Shown here piece after piece: positions 1-11,784 of a stretch of 64,000 nucleotides of DNA. Position 1 is the stretch's first letter. Each line of letters begins with the position of its first letter. The notes beneath the pieces were generated by a model that saw only the letters and a list, made by a program, of their open reading frames with translations, was not told where the DNA came from and did not search any database. The stretch covers positions 62,001-126,000 of the forward strand of contig JAIWNI010000049.1 of the NCBI GenBank assembly GCA_025331435.1, given 5' to 3'. Both the position numbers and the translations under genes were made by a program. This stretch comes from Choanephora cucurbitarum (taxonomy: Eukaryota; Mucoromycota; Mucoromycetes; Mucorales; Choanephoraceae).

Positions 1-1541
1 TGTTGAAATCGATGAAAAGATTACGCGTCATGAACTCATGTCAAGTAAGTGAATTCTAAAAAAAAACCATATTTAACACGCTCTGTAGATGCCAGACGAA
101 AGAAACAAAAAGTACATTATGTCTCTTGGGAACCTACCAAGCAAGAGATCCCTACACTCATACACCACTCTACCATCAATTCATGTCAGGGTATTCGAGG
201 CTTATGCAACATGGGCAACACCTGTTTCATGAACGTCATCCTTCAGAGTTTTGTTCATAATCCTCTCCTAAAGGCCTATTTCCTAAGTGATCGTCATAAC
301 CCTAAACATTGTGAAAAACAATACTGTATGTGTTGTGAGATGGATGATCTGTTTACTCAGGCAAGTAAAAGATTGAAAGCGTATTCTACAGTCCTACTCA
401 TCGTTATTTTTAGTTTTATTCAGAGGATAAAAAGCCTTATGGTCCATGTCGGTTCTTGCAATCCATGTGGATGAGTCTAAAGGAACTGGCAGGTTATGCT
501 CAACAGGATGCTCATGAGTTCTTTATCAGTGCTCTCAACAATATCCATGCAGGCTGTAAAGAACAAAAGTTGGCTCATTGTGAATGCATCATCCACAAGA
601 CATTTGCTGGTCTCTTGCAATCCAATGTCACTTGTTTGCGTTGTCGTAATGTCACGACCACATGTGATCCCATGTTGGATATCAGTCTAGGCTTGAGACC
701 AGTTGAAAAGAAGAAACCGACCAACAGTAGACTGTTGAGTGGCCACTCAGCCACAGATAAGCATGGCAGACGATCGAGTCATGATGATCCTGCCAGAGCC
801 AATAAACAAGGAAATACCTTGTTGGACTGTCTAGATCGATATACTCAACCTGAGAAATTGGGTCCTAATGAATACAGTTGTAGTAAATGTGGTAATACAT
901 TTCAGGTAATTTAAAACTAAAAAAAGGGCTCATCTTGTTTATTTTGACTGTTTTTTAAAGGAAGCTACCAAACAACTTTCAATTAAACGTATACCTCCTG
1001 TATTAAGTATTCAACTTAAGGTAAGAACAACATAAAGAAGAAGGCAGGAAGGGCTTATCCACTAGATTAGCGTTTTGAACATGGTACTTCAACAAGTAAA
1101 ATTGAAACAAAGATCAAATTTCCTGTGGAACTTGATTTGACACCTTACACAAGCAACAAAAACAAAGACAGGTAATTTCACTCATTTTTGAAATTATAGA
1201 AACTAAACTTTTCTCTTCAGTGATAATGTCTATACTTTATTCTCTGTTGTCAATCATCAAGGCAAAGTAGATACAGGACATTATACCATGTTTGCTAAAC
1301 ATAGAAATGAAGTAAGTGCTTTGTTTCTTTTTTTGTCAAATTGATTTATTTATGTTTTCAAGTGGTTTCGATTTGACGATCATAATGTCACTTTGGCCTA
1401 TCAAAAAGATGTACTTGACAGTCGAGCGTAAGTTAGGATAGTTTTTTGTTTAGAGTGAAACTAATAATTTTTATAAGTTATATGTGCTTTTATGTCAAGA
1501 AATCTTTAGAATATGAATCAGATCCTTTTCGATTTGTTTAA
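1..1541 (+). CDS. UBP8: SAGA-complex ubiquitin-specific protease, UBP8/USP22 type (5' end outside window)
   Basis: This is the cysteine protease that removes ubiquitin from histone H2B as part of the SAGA DUB module. I read eight exon pieces: 1-44, 89-360, 414-905, 961-1020, 1071-1171, 1221-1311, 1363-1427 and 1478-1541, with the stop at 1539-1541. The first piece is open at the window edge, and the zinc-finger UBP domain of the family should lie upstream. Visible motifs are the Cys box GLCNMGNTCFMN, the following CMCCEMDDLFTQ stretch, QQDAHEFF, a CLRC...CSKC zinc-binding insert, and the His box GHYTMF followed by WFRFDD. The joined frame follows USP22/Ubp8 through to the SRAYMCFYVKKSLEYE end, which supports the exon joins. 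Intron 361-413 begins with GC rather than GT. Family assignment is firm; the link to SAGA is family knowledge. Confidence 0.9.
361..413 (+). other. GC-AG intron in the UBP8-like gene
   Basis: The donor is CAG|GCAAGT and the acceptor is TTTTTAG. Removing exactly this segment restores LFTQFYSEDKKPYGPCRFLQ, which matches the family. A GT donor in this stretch would not keep the frame. GC-AG introns with an otherwise strong donor are a known minority class spliced by the major spliceosome. Confidence 0.8.
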
Positions 1542-1676
1542 AAAATTTACAGAATTTTTTTTATTTCCTTTTTTATTAATATGCAAAAAAAAGAGAGAGA
1601 GATATGTACTTGTTATTTTTTTCCTTTATTTTTAATGTGTGTGAGTGTGTGGATATACAAATGAAAAGCTTTTTTT

Positions 1677-3870
1677 TTAGTTCTTTTGGTTACGAGCAGC
1701 AATATGAGGATGGACCATAAAGTCATGTAGAGGTTTACCAGCAGGCACCATAGGGAAAAGCACCTCTTGTTTACAGACAACAGCATCCATCAAGACAGGA
1801 CCCTCATGAGCCAAGAATTCCTTCATCTTTTCCTCTACTTCAGAAGCCTTGGTGACACGAATACCTTTGACACCCATGGACTCTGCCAACTTGACAAAAT
1901 CAGGATTCTTCATGATCGTACCTGAATAACGTTCTTTATAGAACAGATCTTGCCATTGTTTCACCATACCCTGGAACGAGTTATTCAGCAACAAGACCTT
2001 GACGCCAATATTGAATTCAGCAGCCGTGGCCAGTTCCATGGCAGTCATCGAGAAGGAAGCATCACCATCAATATCCACCACAACATGATCAGGCTTGGCT
2101 ACCTTGGCTCCAATGGCAGCAGGTAGACCATAGCCCATGGTACCAAGACCACCTGATGTGATAAAGGAACGAGGAGAGGTCCATCGGTAGTATTGAGCAG
2201 CCCACATCTGATGTTGACCTACACCTGTGGTAATCGTGACCTTGTCCTTGATGTCTCTTGTCTGACGATCCAGTTCTTCAATCAACTGTTGAGGCTTTAA
2301 AGGAAGTGTGTCATCGGTTGTCTTTTCATAGTAGAAGGGATAATTCTTTTTCCAACTGGCGATCTGATCCAACCATTCCTTACGTGGTGTGTTCTTGATA
2401 TGAGGGACCAGTTTCTTGAGGTTCTCGGTCACATCACCCTCAATGGCTTCTGTGGCCTCAATGACCTTGTTGATGTTCTTGGGCATGATTTCAAAATGAA
2501 GGATACCACCACGACCTTCCTTGGCAGCCTTGACAGCTTCAGGAGCAAAAGCAGGTACGCTACCAGTGACACGATCATCGAAACGAGCACCCAAGGCAAT
2601 GATCAAATCAGCATGTTGCATAGCCAAGTTAGCGTAACAGGAACCATGCATGCCCAGCATATGAAGGGATTTAGGATCGAATTCGTTGTAGGTACCTAGC
2701 CCATGAAGGGTGGTGGTGATAGGAATGTTACCGTTATCAGCCAATGCACTGAGGAATTTGGGTCCTTCAGGGTGACCGAGGATACCATGACCGGCATAGA
2801 TGACAGGTCGCTTGGCCTTGTTGATCAATTCGGCTGCCCGGGACAGGACAGGGTGAGGTCTGGCGCGTGCTTCTTCTGTGAAGGCACCGACGGCTGTGTT
2901 GGGGATAGCTGTCGGTCGTTGAGGAATGACGGCTGTGGTGGGGATAGGGCGCTTTAGGGTACTGGCTGTGACGTCTTTAGGAAGATCGACCAGGACAGGA
3001 CCGGGACGACCACTGGTGGCGATGGTAAAGGCTTCATTGATACGACGAGGTAATTCAGAGATATCCTTGACCATGACATTCCATTTGGTACATCCACGTG
3101 AAATACCAACCACATCAGCTACAATGAGACAAGATTAGCTTTAGTTCAGATGTTGCATTCCAATAAGTTTACCTTCTTGAAAAGCATCGGTACCAATGGC
3201 AGTGGTAGGGACTTGACCTGTAAAGACAACAAGAGGAATACCATCAGCAAGTGCATCTGCCATGGCTGTAACCACATTGGTAGCACCAGGACCAGAAGTG
3301 ACAAGTACAACACCAGGTTTACCACTAAGATAGAAAAAGATATAAGCATAAAAGATTAAAAAAATTCGTGTGTGACTTACGTTGCTTTTGCATAACCTTC
3401 AGCCATATGTCCAGCACCTTGTTCATGTCTAGGTAAGACAAAATCAAAATACTTGGATTCATAGATAGCATCAAATACAGGAAGAATGGCACCACCAGGG
3501 TAACCAAAGACATGCTTCACATCATGTCTCAACATCATCTCATGAAAGATTTCACCACCAGACATGCCAACAAATGAATCGTCTGTCTCTACTGGTGTTG
3601 CCTTTTTAGTAAGTGGTTGAACTGACTTGAGTTTCTTTTCTGTAGAGACAGCAGAACGATCTGAATGAGATACAGTACTTATAAATGGAGTTAATTCAAC
3701 TGTTTCATTATGAAGGTACATTTTACTTACGGAGAGGCAACAGCACTCTTTGATTTATGTGTGGTATGAATACCTGCACAGGCAAAGGCAGCTCTGTGAC
3801 GATAGAGACCAAGACTGGTTCTAGTGTTCAATAAGAAGGTAGAGTTCTTCTTTACAGATGATGCAAGCAT
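1677..3870 (-). CDS. ILV2: Acetolactate synthase catalytic subunit, mitochondrial
   Basis: This ThDP enzyme condenses pyruvate into acetolactate (or acetohydroxybutyrate), the first shared step of valine, leucine and isoleucine synthesis. Exons on the minus strand are 3731-3870, 3381-3677, 3173-3324 and 1677-3118, giving 676 aa. The N-terminus is rich in Ser, Arg and Lys with few acids, as in a mitochondrial transit peptide. Motifs are the catalytic-Glu region [29 protein letters not shown], and the ThDP/Mg site DIDGDASF with LLLNN. The Pro in GQVP and the Trp in VKQWQDLFY, positions where herbicide resistance changes are known in other species, are both the usual residue. Intron 3678-3730 was chosen because only its TATAAG acceptor keeps the frame. 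The gene is divergent from ILV5, the next enzyme in the pathway. Confidence 0.95.
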
Positions 3871-4060
3871 AATGATAATTAAATGTAAAGGAAATAATAG
3901 GCCAAAAGAGATTAAGTTATTCTTCTTATGGTCTGTGTATAAAAAAGAGCCCTTTTTTAAAATAAAATAAAAAGAAAGAGAAAGAGAAGGATTGCTTTAA
4001 GAAAGTTGAGTTTTTTTTTAATGTAACAAATCATCGCTTACGACGGCGATTGAATCTCAA

Positions 4061-4067
4061 TGAGTCA
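4061..4067. promoter_or_regulatory. TGAGTCA, Gcn4/CpcA-type bZIP site
   Basis: Exact 7-bp core, about 190 bp upstream of the ILV2 start. A site of this type in front of branched-chain amino-acid genes is typical of fungal general amino-acid control; binding here is inferred. Confidence 0.5.
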
Positions 4068-4272
4068 ATCAAGAATCTTGGGTGTTTCAATTCATAGGCT
4101 AATCACTTTTAGATACAGTTGTATCTATATATGCATATACACTGTATGTACATAGTCTATCTCTTTCTCTTTGATTGTCCTTTTTTCCCTTAAGTCTATA
4201 TATAAAAAAAAACATTCCATTGGATAATAGAACACTACAAGTTGTCCTAGACATGTAGGTTGAGATACAAAG

Positions 4273-4279
4273 TGAGTCA
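4273..4279. promoter_or_regulatory. TGAGTCA, second Gcn4/CpcA-type bZIP site
   Basis: A second exact copy of the core, about 210 bp from the first and between the two divergent genes. Two exact 7-mers in 1.1 kb are more than expected by chance in AT-rich DNA. Confidence 0.5.
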
Positions 4280-5012
4280 GACCAATCAAATGCCCTGAAT
4301 TTTAAAAGTGCATAGTATCAAAAGATAACACTCATCGGTTCATTTGATTGGACAGCCGTCAAAATGATTCTGATTTAGGTTGTATCGAACCAAATGTGGG
4401 GAATGGGAGCGGTGTTTCAATCAGTACACTGCTTTAGGGTTGTCTCTTCAAGCAGAACAATACCAATCATACAAATGAAACACCATCAAAATAAGCTATC
4501 CTAATCCACCTTTTTATTTATAAGAAAGTAGTTTTAAAAAAAAATTTATACAAAATAACCCTACAAGAGGGAGAAAACTCAACTTTAGACTTCTTTGTTT
4601 GTTGTACCATTGACCTTATACAAATTTGGTCTAGAGGAGATCACATCTTTAATGCAAAGCAAAGAGGTTTTTTTTTTCATGAAATAAGGTCACTGACGAA
4701 TCTACTTTAATTATCCTGATGTGTCATATTCTTTAACATTGTCTGAATTTAAAAACAAGCCTTCACATTCTATATATGCAGTTGATGCATTAAAATCACG
4801 CTTATCATCTCTCAATTTTAAAGATCAGATAGAGTCATGCATTGAGCCAATCATATCTCTCTATTTGAGATGTATCACTTTATACACACCTGCCAATGAA
4901 TATTTTTCTTGTAGTAAAAATGGAGCTTATATCTATTTATAAAGTACTAAATAAACGCTTATCATCACTTTCTTTTCATTCTTTTTCTCTCTTTTTTTTA
5001 ACACACAACATC

Positions 5013-6249
5013 ATGTCTTCTCGCGTTTTTGCCTCTGCTCTTCGTAGAGCCACCACCATGGCTCGTCCTTCTATGACCATGATGATCAGACCTGCCTTTC
5101 AACAAACAACCATCAAAGCTGCTACTGTAAGTAATTCTAGTTTAAATAGACACCAATCAATGCTGACTGTTCTTTCAGGCTACTCAAGTACGTGGCATGA
5201 AGACACTTGATTTCGGTGGTACAAAGGAAACTGTCTATGAACGTGCTGATGTCCCCAAAGAAAAGTTACTGGAGACTTTTAAGGACGATACTATCGCTGT
5301 CTTGGGTTACGGTCCTCAAGGTCGTGGTCAAGCCTTGAATTTGCGTGACAATGGTGTCAATGTCATCATTGGTCAACGTGAAGGTAAGACCTATCAACAG
5401 GCCATTGAAGAAGGTTGGGTTCCTGGCAAGAACTTGTTTCCTGTCTTGGATGCTGTCGATAAAGGTACTGTTGTCATGAACCTCTTGTCTGATGCCTACC
5501 AAAAGGAGATCTGGCCTCAGATGAAACCCTTGATCACTCCCGGTAAGACGCTCTATTTCTCTCATGGTTTCTCTATTGTCTACAAAGATCAGACCCATAT
5601 TGAAGCCCCCGAAGGTGTGGATGTTGTCCTTGTTGCCCCCAAGGGTTCTGGTTTCACTGTCCGTCGTTTGTTCCAAGAAGGTCGTGGTATCAACTCTTCC
5701 TTTGCTGTCTACCAAGATGCCAGTGGTAAGGCTAAGGAACGTACAGTTGCCTTGGGTATCGGTATTGGTTCAGGTTATATGTATGAAACCACATTTGAAA
5801 AGGAAGTGTACTCTGACTTGTTTGGTGAACGTGGTGTCTTGATGGGTGCCATTCAAGGTTTATTCCAAGCTCAATATGAAGTCTTGAGAGCCAATGGTCA
5901 CTCTCCTTCTGAAGCCTTTAATGAAACTGTTGAAGAAGCCACTCAATCTCTTTATCCCTTGATTGGTGAGCGTGGTATGGATTGGATGTACTCTAACTGT
6001 TCTACTACTGCCATGCGTGGTGCTCTTGACTGGTGGAAACCCTTCCATCATGCCTCTAAGCCTGTCTTTGAAAAGCTCTATCAATCTGTCAGAGATGGTT
6101 CTGAAACTGCTCGTTCGCTCGATCGTAACTCTCAACCTGATTACCGTGAAAAGCTTGAAGAAGAATTAAGAGAGATTCGTGAATCTGAAATCTGGAGAAC
6201 TGGCAAGACTGTGCGTCAACTTAGACCTGAAAACTCTGGCAAGAATTAA
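5013..6249 (+). CDS. ILV5: Ketol-acid reductoisomerase, mitochondrial
   Basis: This enzyme is acetohydroxyacid isomeroreductase, which converts acetolactate to dihydroxyisovalerate with NADPH and Mg, directly after ILV2 in the pathway. Exons are 5013-5126 and 5179-6249, giving 394 aa, close to the yeast length. The first exon encodes an Arg- and Ser-rich transit peptide (MSSRVFASALRRATT...). The NADPH-binding Rossmann motif is GYGPQGRGQALNLRDNG, followed by the KARI core with GSGF, KGSG and the C-terminal knotted helices. A short-loop class I enzyme is suggested by its length. The start at 5013 was chosen because it gives the targeting sequence and a GTAAGT intron in frame. Only 63 bp separate it from the convergent AK6 gene. 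Confidence 0.95.
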
Positions 6250-6312
6250 AGAAAAAATATTGTATAGATTCCCCCCCTTTTATTGTTGCTTTTATATAAA
6301 CATGATTTTAAA

Positions 6313-6940
6313 TTAAGGATTGTTGACTTTCCATGCTTCTAACCATTGCTTGACACGATCCACATTACTTTCCATATCATCAATTGTGTCACTAGGCAAT
6401 TCCACCACAATCTCGGGCACATAAGATTCACGGGCTGTTTCCAAGACAACCTGCATAATTTCACATTCCATATTCTCATCCATCTTACGCTTATTGTATC
6501 CTCTAACAAAGACATAAAATGAGTTTATAATAATAAAAAATAATTCATCCATTACCTCTTTACCATACGGTCATATAGACTTGATGTTTCTGCACGCAAT
6601 ACAAGTACAAGATCAAACCATCTCTCAGGAAAGATATCACAGGTATGAAAATCAACCACTTTGCCACCTTCTTTCAAGATCTCTTCTAATTCATCTAAAA
6701 GCTTAAGGTATGTTCTTTCAGTATCGAGCTTGTTCATAAGATGGGATTGTTTACCTTGTCTTCATCCAACACATGTGTATCGAATTCTTCAAGATAGCCT
6801 TCATAGAATTGCTTTGCCTTGACAATCTCACCCACATTGACATGTTGTAATCCAGTGGCTTCAGCAATCATCTCACTTGTGGTTGTCTTGCCTGTACCAG
6901 GTGTACCGGTCACTAAGATGTTGGGTAAAGATCGTGTCAT
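6313..6940 (-). CDS. FAP7: Adenylate kinase isoenzyme 6 / ribosome-assembly NTPase
   Basis: This is a small nuclear P-loop NTPase (AK6, hCINAP, yeast Fap7) that works with Rps14 in late 40S maturation and has adenylate kinase activity. Exons are 6755-6940, 6556-6701 and 6313-6502, giving 173 aa, the normal family length. The Walker A motif GTPGTGKTT lies at residues 12-20. The sequence DFHTCDIFPERWFDLVLVLR is the family's NMP/Walker B-like region, and GYNKRKMDENMECEIMQV is its C-terminal signature. Both introns are about 50 bp and restore this alignment exactly. It is convergent with ILV5 and lies close downstream of the V-ATPase gene on the same strand. Confidence 0.9.
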
Positions 6941-7034
6941 GTTGAAAAGATAAAGAAAAAAAAAATTTTTTTAATAGAAACGCATTAAATTTTTGTTTAT
7001 TGAATTTCAAAAGAGAAAGATATACAAAGTCAAT

Positions 7035-8106
7035 TTAGTTAAAGAAAGTTCTGCTGGGTGAATGACCAAACAAGGCAACACGAATCTGAGGCAACATTTC
7101 TTCCTTGGCAATATCCAAACGAGCATTGAGTGTGTTGTCAATAGTGATCTTACCATAGAGACCAGACAAAATGACACCACCAGCACTTTTTTTTTTATAT
7201 CATGTTAACTATGTTACCTATAGCTCTTCTTAATATATCACTTACCTTGAAGAAGGAAGGTAATCTTCACTGACAGTGAAAGAAGGTCTGGCCTTCATGG
7301 TTTCTTCATACTTTTCAGTAGCACGTTCAATAGCACCATTGACTTGATCAACATCTTGTTCGCGACAACGAATGACCACTTCATTTTCCATAAGGGAATA
7401 AATACCTTGAAGAATGAGTCCTTCAAGCAAAGTACCGTACTGTTCTTCATCTGATGAGACATCAGCTATACGTTTCTCTGCTTCTTCAAAGAGATCATCG
7501 AGCACCTTTTGACGTTCTTGAAGGATACGAAGACGAGTCTTGTTGATATGGTTGGATTGAGCACTGCCAAAATTATATATTTTTTTTTAAGAAAGATGAA
7601 ATTTTTAAGGGGGATAAAGTTTCATGTTCACTATATCACTTACATTTTCTTTTGAACTTCGGCTTGTTTGATTTTACGTTCAAAGACGGATTCAATATTC
7701 AAAGACTCTTGACGGACAATTTTGGCCTATCATATATGAACCATTAAAAAGGCAACGTCATGGGCTATAGGATAGAGTATTACCTTTTCAATATTGAATT
7801 CTTCATCTGCCTATAGAGATAAAGAAGCGATAAGCATGTGTCCATCTTGGTATTCTAAACTTCTTTACCTTGACTTTAATCTCTCTGGCCTTTTCGACAG
7901 CTTCTTGCTTGATAAAAGCAACCTATGAAACGCGTATAACAATATATGAGAAACAAAAGATTAATATAAACAGACAGTGCAACATAGACAGGCTTTCAAC
8001 TGGTAAAAAAACAAAAAGGAAAAGAAAGAGAAACGATGGGCTTTACCATCTTTTTCATTTCGTTAAAGACTTCATCGTCATTAAGGGGTCTGGCTGTGTT
8101 GGACAT
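7035..8106 (-). CDS. VMA4: V-type proton ATPase subunit E
   Basis: This is the peripheral-stalk subunit E of the vacuolar ATPase V1 sector; with subunit G it forms the stator that holds the catalytic head. Exons are 8047-8106, 7869-7922, 7784-7810, 7644-7726, 7246-7563 and 7035-7185, giving 230 aa, normal for the family. The N-terminus ([20 protein letters not shown]) and the long charged helix [18 protein letters not shown] are typical. The globular C-terminus contains [18 protein letters not shown]. The third exon is only 27 nt (ADEEFNIEK), and the first intron is about 120 bp, longer than its neighbours. Confidence 0.93.
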
Positions 8107-9196
8107 GTTAAACTAGACAAGATAAGTCAGCCTTTTTTTTTTTTATAAAAAAGATAAAGAACATAAAGGTTCGTTTTCGTATCAAAACTACCTACAAATA
8201 ATAAGTTGGTATACGAGAAAATAAAAAAAAGAAAGAAGAATAAGAGGTAAAGAGACGAAAAACTGTTGTATATATGTGTGTGTGTGTGTGTGCGTTTCGC
8301 TCCTCTTGTTACAGATTCAAAACACCGCCTGAGTTATTTGAGAATAAATCTGAATGACCAACGAATTAGAACTGTCACAAGGTGAAAATCATAAGCGTCT
8401 TTTTGATACGCTTTAGTCTTTTTTATGTCTTTTCAAGATATAGACTAAAGAGGTACTTTATCATGAAAAAGTATTACTGTTGGTCGAGTTGATTCTCTTT
8501 TATCTACCTTCAGAATTGAGCTTCTCTTTTTTGTTCATACTGAAATCAGTGTATTGAGATACAATGGTCTATTTTGTGATAGAAACTTCTGTATACACTA
8601 TTGTTAGTTCAATGGCCATCTTAACAGTTGTAGGTTTTTGAGATGAGTTTAAATAAGGACAATGAAAGAAAATAAGATTGCATGAATTACTCTCCCATTC
8701 ATTTTAATCTTGAAGACTGGCTATAGTGCAACTTTTTTGTATGCTTCTAATCGTCTTGTAGTATGTGGTCTATCTGGAGGATCAAATCTTAAAGGAGGTA
8801 ATTATAAAGAAAAGACGTGATAATGATTGGGTGACCGCGAATATGCTGTAGACTCAAGAATAGGAGGTAATCTAAGATAGTGTGGTTTGCTTGACACTCA
8901 AGATAGGCCACTGTCTGCATCGCCAATGAAAGCTATGACTTACAGATATCTCTGTATTGTTTCAACAAGCTTACTCATATGTAATCTATACGTGAAACCA
9001 AAGGTCTGTTCATTGTTACAATGTCAACCTGTTTGAAAACGCTATCATGCTAGTTCAAGAGACAAACTGTCTGTCCTTGTTATAACAGCTTTGTTCTTCC
9101 AACACATCATCACTTCACTCATCATAAAATGGTTGCCCCTCTTTTTGAAGCTACAAAGTAGGATTGTCGAGAAATGTGACTTGCTAATGTCGTTGG
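8107..9196. other. Intergenic DNA between VMA4 and the Crypton array
   Basis: No gene recognised. It holds a (TG)n run near 8275-8292 in the likely VMA4 upstream region. The last 30 bp contain AAATGTGACT at 9172-9181, a 10-mer that recurs inside the Crypton 5' end at 9253-9262. Confidence 0.5.
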
Positions 9197-9402
9197 TACA
9201 TAGTAGGTATCTTCTCCTCTTCACTGTGAGTCACGACATGTGTCACCACTGTAAATGTGACTCAGGCAACATACCAATTTCCGGTACATTTTTTGAAATA
9301 AACTCAGCTGTTCGGTAAAGTATTCTGACAGCCCTTAATGCATAATTATTACTCATGAAGAGCAATGATTGTATACTCTCTGAGATCAGCTTTGCCTCTC
9401 GC

Positions 9403-9410
9403 TATATAAA
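9403..9410 (+). promoter_or_regulatory. TATA box of Crypton copy 1
   Basis: TATATAAA about 80 bp upstream of the recombinase start codon. Two bZIP-type cores, TGAGTCA at 9227-9233 and TGACTCA at 9258-9264, lie farther upstream inside the element. The same arrangement recurs in copy 2, with the TATA box at 12405-12412. Confidence 0.55.
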
Positions 9411-9489
9411 GAGATTCGTCCAATAAAACGCACTTTTCTTCAATATATTTGTATTTCTCTCAGTTGAAAATATCTCATTGAAAAATAAC

Positions 9490-11784
9490 ATGTCTAACAA
9501 CTTCCAAAACCAAAACTCATCATCTCCCCATTCTGTATATCAGACACAAGCCAACGAAGCCTTGCGTCGTAATGAGACAGTAGCTTCCGTTCTTCAACTA
9601 CAAGCCGAAACTAGATGCAGCAATACCAAGAAAGCTTATGACCAAAGACAGTCGAAATTTATTGTAAGAATTTAATTTCCAGATCTGTATAGTTGCATGA
9701 ACCTGCTCAAACTGACATTCTACATTTAGCAATTTTGTAATAGAAAGCAGTATGCTAGTGGCATCTATGTTACAGAAGAAAAGATCATTGACTTTTTGAA
9801 AGAAGTTGTTGTGAAAGATGGAAACACCAGACGTACTCAAAGAGGTGAACTTCAGGCTAATGGCAAACCATATCCACTCAGCATGTCATCCATTGATCAA
9901 TATGTCAAGGCAGTTGTTGATCTTTATGCTGTTCAAAAGTCAACTTCAATGGGTCTCATCAACTTTGAGAATCCTCGTGGCTCTCTTCTCAAGACCTACT
10001 TGCGTGCATTAAGACAACAAGAAGCAGATCGAATGAGAAATTCATATGAAGATCGTGGTGCTGGTACTCTTCAAGATGGATATACCCCAGATGAATTGAT
10101 CCGTGTCTCCATGTACTATTTCACCAGTGCTTCTGAAAGCATGATGAGAGATCGATTGGTATTCTTGATGCAACACATGATGCTTTTGCGTGGAGAAAGT
10201 ACCAGAAGAATGGATTTGACTGATTTGTTTACTCTCGATCTGAAAGACGAAGGCTATTCTGAATGTCCAGCTCTTGTTCTTCTTATGAGAGAAGGTAAAA
10301 CAAATCATACCGGTAGATCAGAATATGCTGCAACTATCCGCCATAAGGATTACAAGATTTGTGCTTTCGGTGCTCTAGCCTTTTATTTCTTTTACCGTTG
10401 GCAAATAATGAACGAAGACTTTCCTGACCTGTCAAGAAACGAACTCTGGTTTGACATCAAGGTGCTTAAAGGGAACAAAGGCAGCACAAATGAGATTGAT
10501 TATTCAACTCAATACAAGTCAGTTTGCAAGGCCTTCGACGCCTGTGGTATCAACAGTCAGAAGAAGACACATGCTGGACGAGGTTGTGGTGCCCGACATG
10601 CGGAAATTGCTGGTGCAAGCGAAGACCAGTTGAGAAGACATGGAAGATGGAATGCCCAGAGTATGGAAAACAACTATTTGACAAGCCTGCCTAGACAGTC
10701 CATTCGAGTCATCAATGGTTTTCCTGCTGCTGGTGGACAATTCTGGTTGCCAAGAGCGTCAGTCACTCCTTCCGAAGATTTGCAAACGAAGGTCTTTCCA
10801 CTTGTAGATCAGATCTTGTCAAGAGTTGAATCTGGATTTACAGAAGGTTCCGAAGAGCTCTCTTCTTCAGCATACCCCAAAACCATCTGCGGTCAAGGCT
10901 TTCTCTTGCTTCTGAAAAAACTAAGAGTGATCTTTTTACAAGATTCGGTTTTTCTGAAGATTGACTACCCAACGCATCCTTTGTTTCAAAACCCTCTATT
11001 CAGCGATCCTCTCTTCCTGGAATTTGAAGCTTTGCTGCTCACTACCTGCCGCGAACAAGATTCCCCTCAAGAGATGAAGTTGAAGGAGATAGTTCCTGAG
11101 ATTGAAGTTGTGCTGAACAACATGAACATGAAGTTGGACTCAGTGTCAACAATTGTTAACCACATGAATTCTCAAGCAACCAGGTCGATAATCAATAACA
11201 GCAGTACTTCCAACGACAACAATTTAGCAGCAATCAACGCTTCGATGCGAAACATTGCAACAAATTTCAACCAGTTGAAGTCTGCATGTGCATATTTTGT
11301 GAACGGCTCTCCCAGGGTCGATGGTGAACCGGAAGCAGAAGATGAAGAAGAACAGCTGGTAACTGACCTCAACAATGGCTTTACCGGTGAACATAGTTCA
11401 ACTCCTGTGGCCAGCACTGCCAATGCAGAGCTAGTCAAGTACTCAATGAAGCGTTGGGTCAAAACAGTACCCGATCTTTGGCTGGAGTTCACTGTGGGGC
11501 TAGAAGGAACTCCTTCTATTGATGAACTCAATAGACTTTATAAGGCCAGTTGGAGAAGAGATGAAAAGGGTAAAAAATATTTTTGATTGAACTTTATTTC
11601 TGCAAATTCTAACATGATTTAATCTTTAGAACGCAAGATGTATTCAAGACGCATCACAATTATCAACAAGATTAGACAGCTAGTTAGTGAGGGTATGACA
11701 GAAGAAGATGCAGTAAAGCAACTAGAGGCAAAACGAGTATCAGAAAAGCTTTCTCTCAATAAGCTCCATGATGCTTTAAAATAA
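9490..11784 (+). CDS. Crypton tyrosine recombinase, copy 1
   Basis: Exons are 9490-9663, 9730-11569 and 11630-11784, giving 722 aa. Residues about 40-130 form an N-terminal SAM-like core-binding region (KKAYDQRQSKFIQF...). The catalytic set of tyrosine recombinases is visible: Arg212 in LLRGES, a likely beta-hairpin Lys248 in REGKT, His339 and Arg342 in THAGR, Trp365 in HGRW, and nucleophile Tyr374 in ENNYL. Residues about 625-722 resemble the GCR1_C DNA-binding domain (VKTVPDLWLEFTVGLEG, SWRR, MYSRRITIINKI), a hallmark of fungal Cryptons. The third exon is needed to complete this domain, which supports intron 11570-11629. All catalytic residues are intact, so the protein could be active. The start at 9490 is the first ATG in frame. 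Confidence 0.85.

Larger units (their letters stand above)
3871..5012. promoter_or_regulatory. Shared intergenic region between divergent ILV2 and ILV5
   Basis: This 1.1 kb region separates the two start codons and holds no convincing gene. It carries two exact TGAGTCA sequences at 4061-4067 and 4273-4279, the palindromic core bound by Gcn4/CpcA-type bZIP activators of amino-acid synthesis genes. It also carries three copies of GGTGTTTCA, at 4081-4089 and 4411-4419 on the plus strand and at 4476-4484 inverted. T-rich tracts precede the ILV5 start. A 74-codon open frame at 4721-4942 resembles no protein I know and is probably chance. A common amino-acid starvation response is inference from the motif. 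Confidence 0.6.

Noticed and set aside
4721..4942. 74-codon open frame in the ILV2-ILV5 intergenic region
   Set aside because: No known motif, poor composition, and it sits inside the region expected to be promoter.
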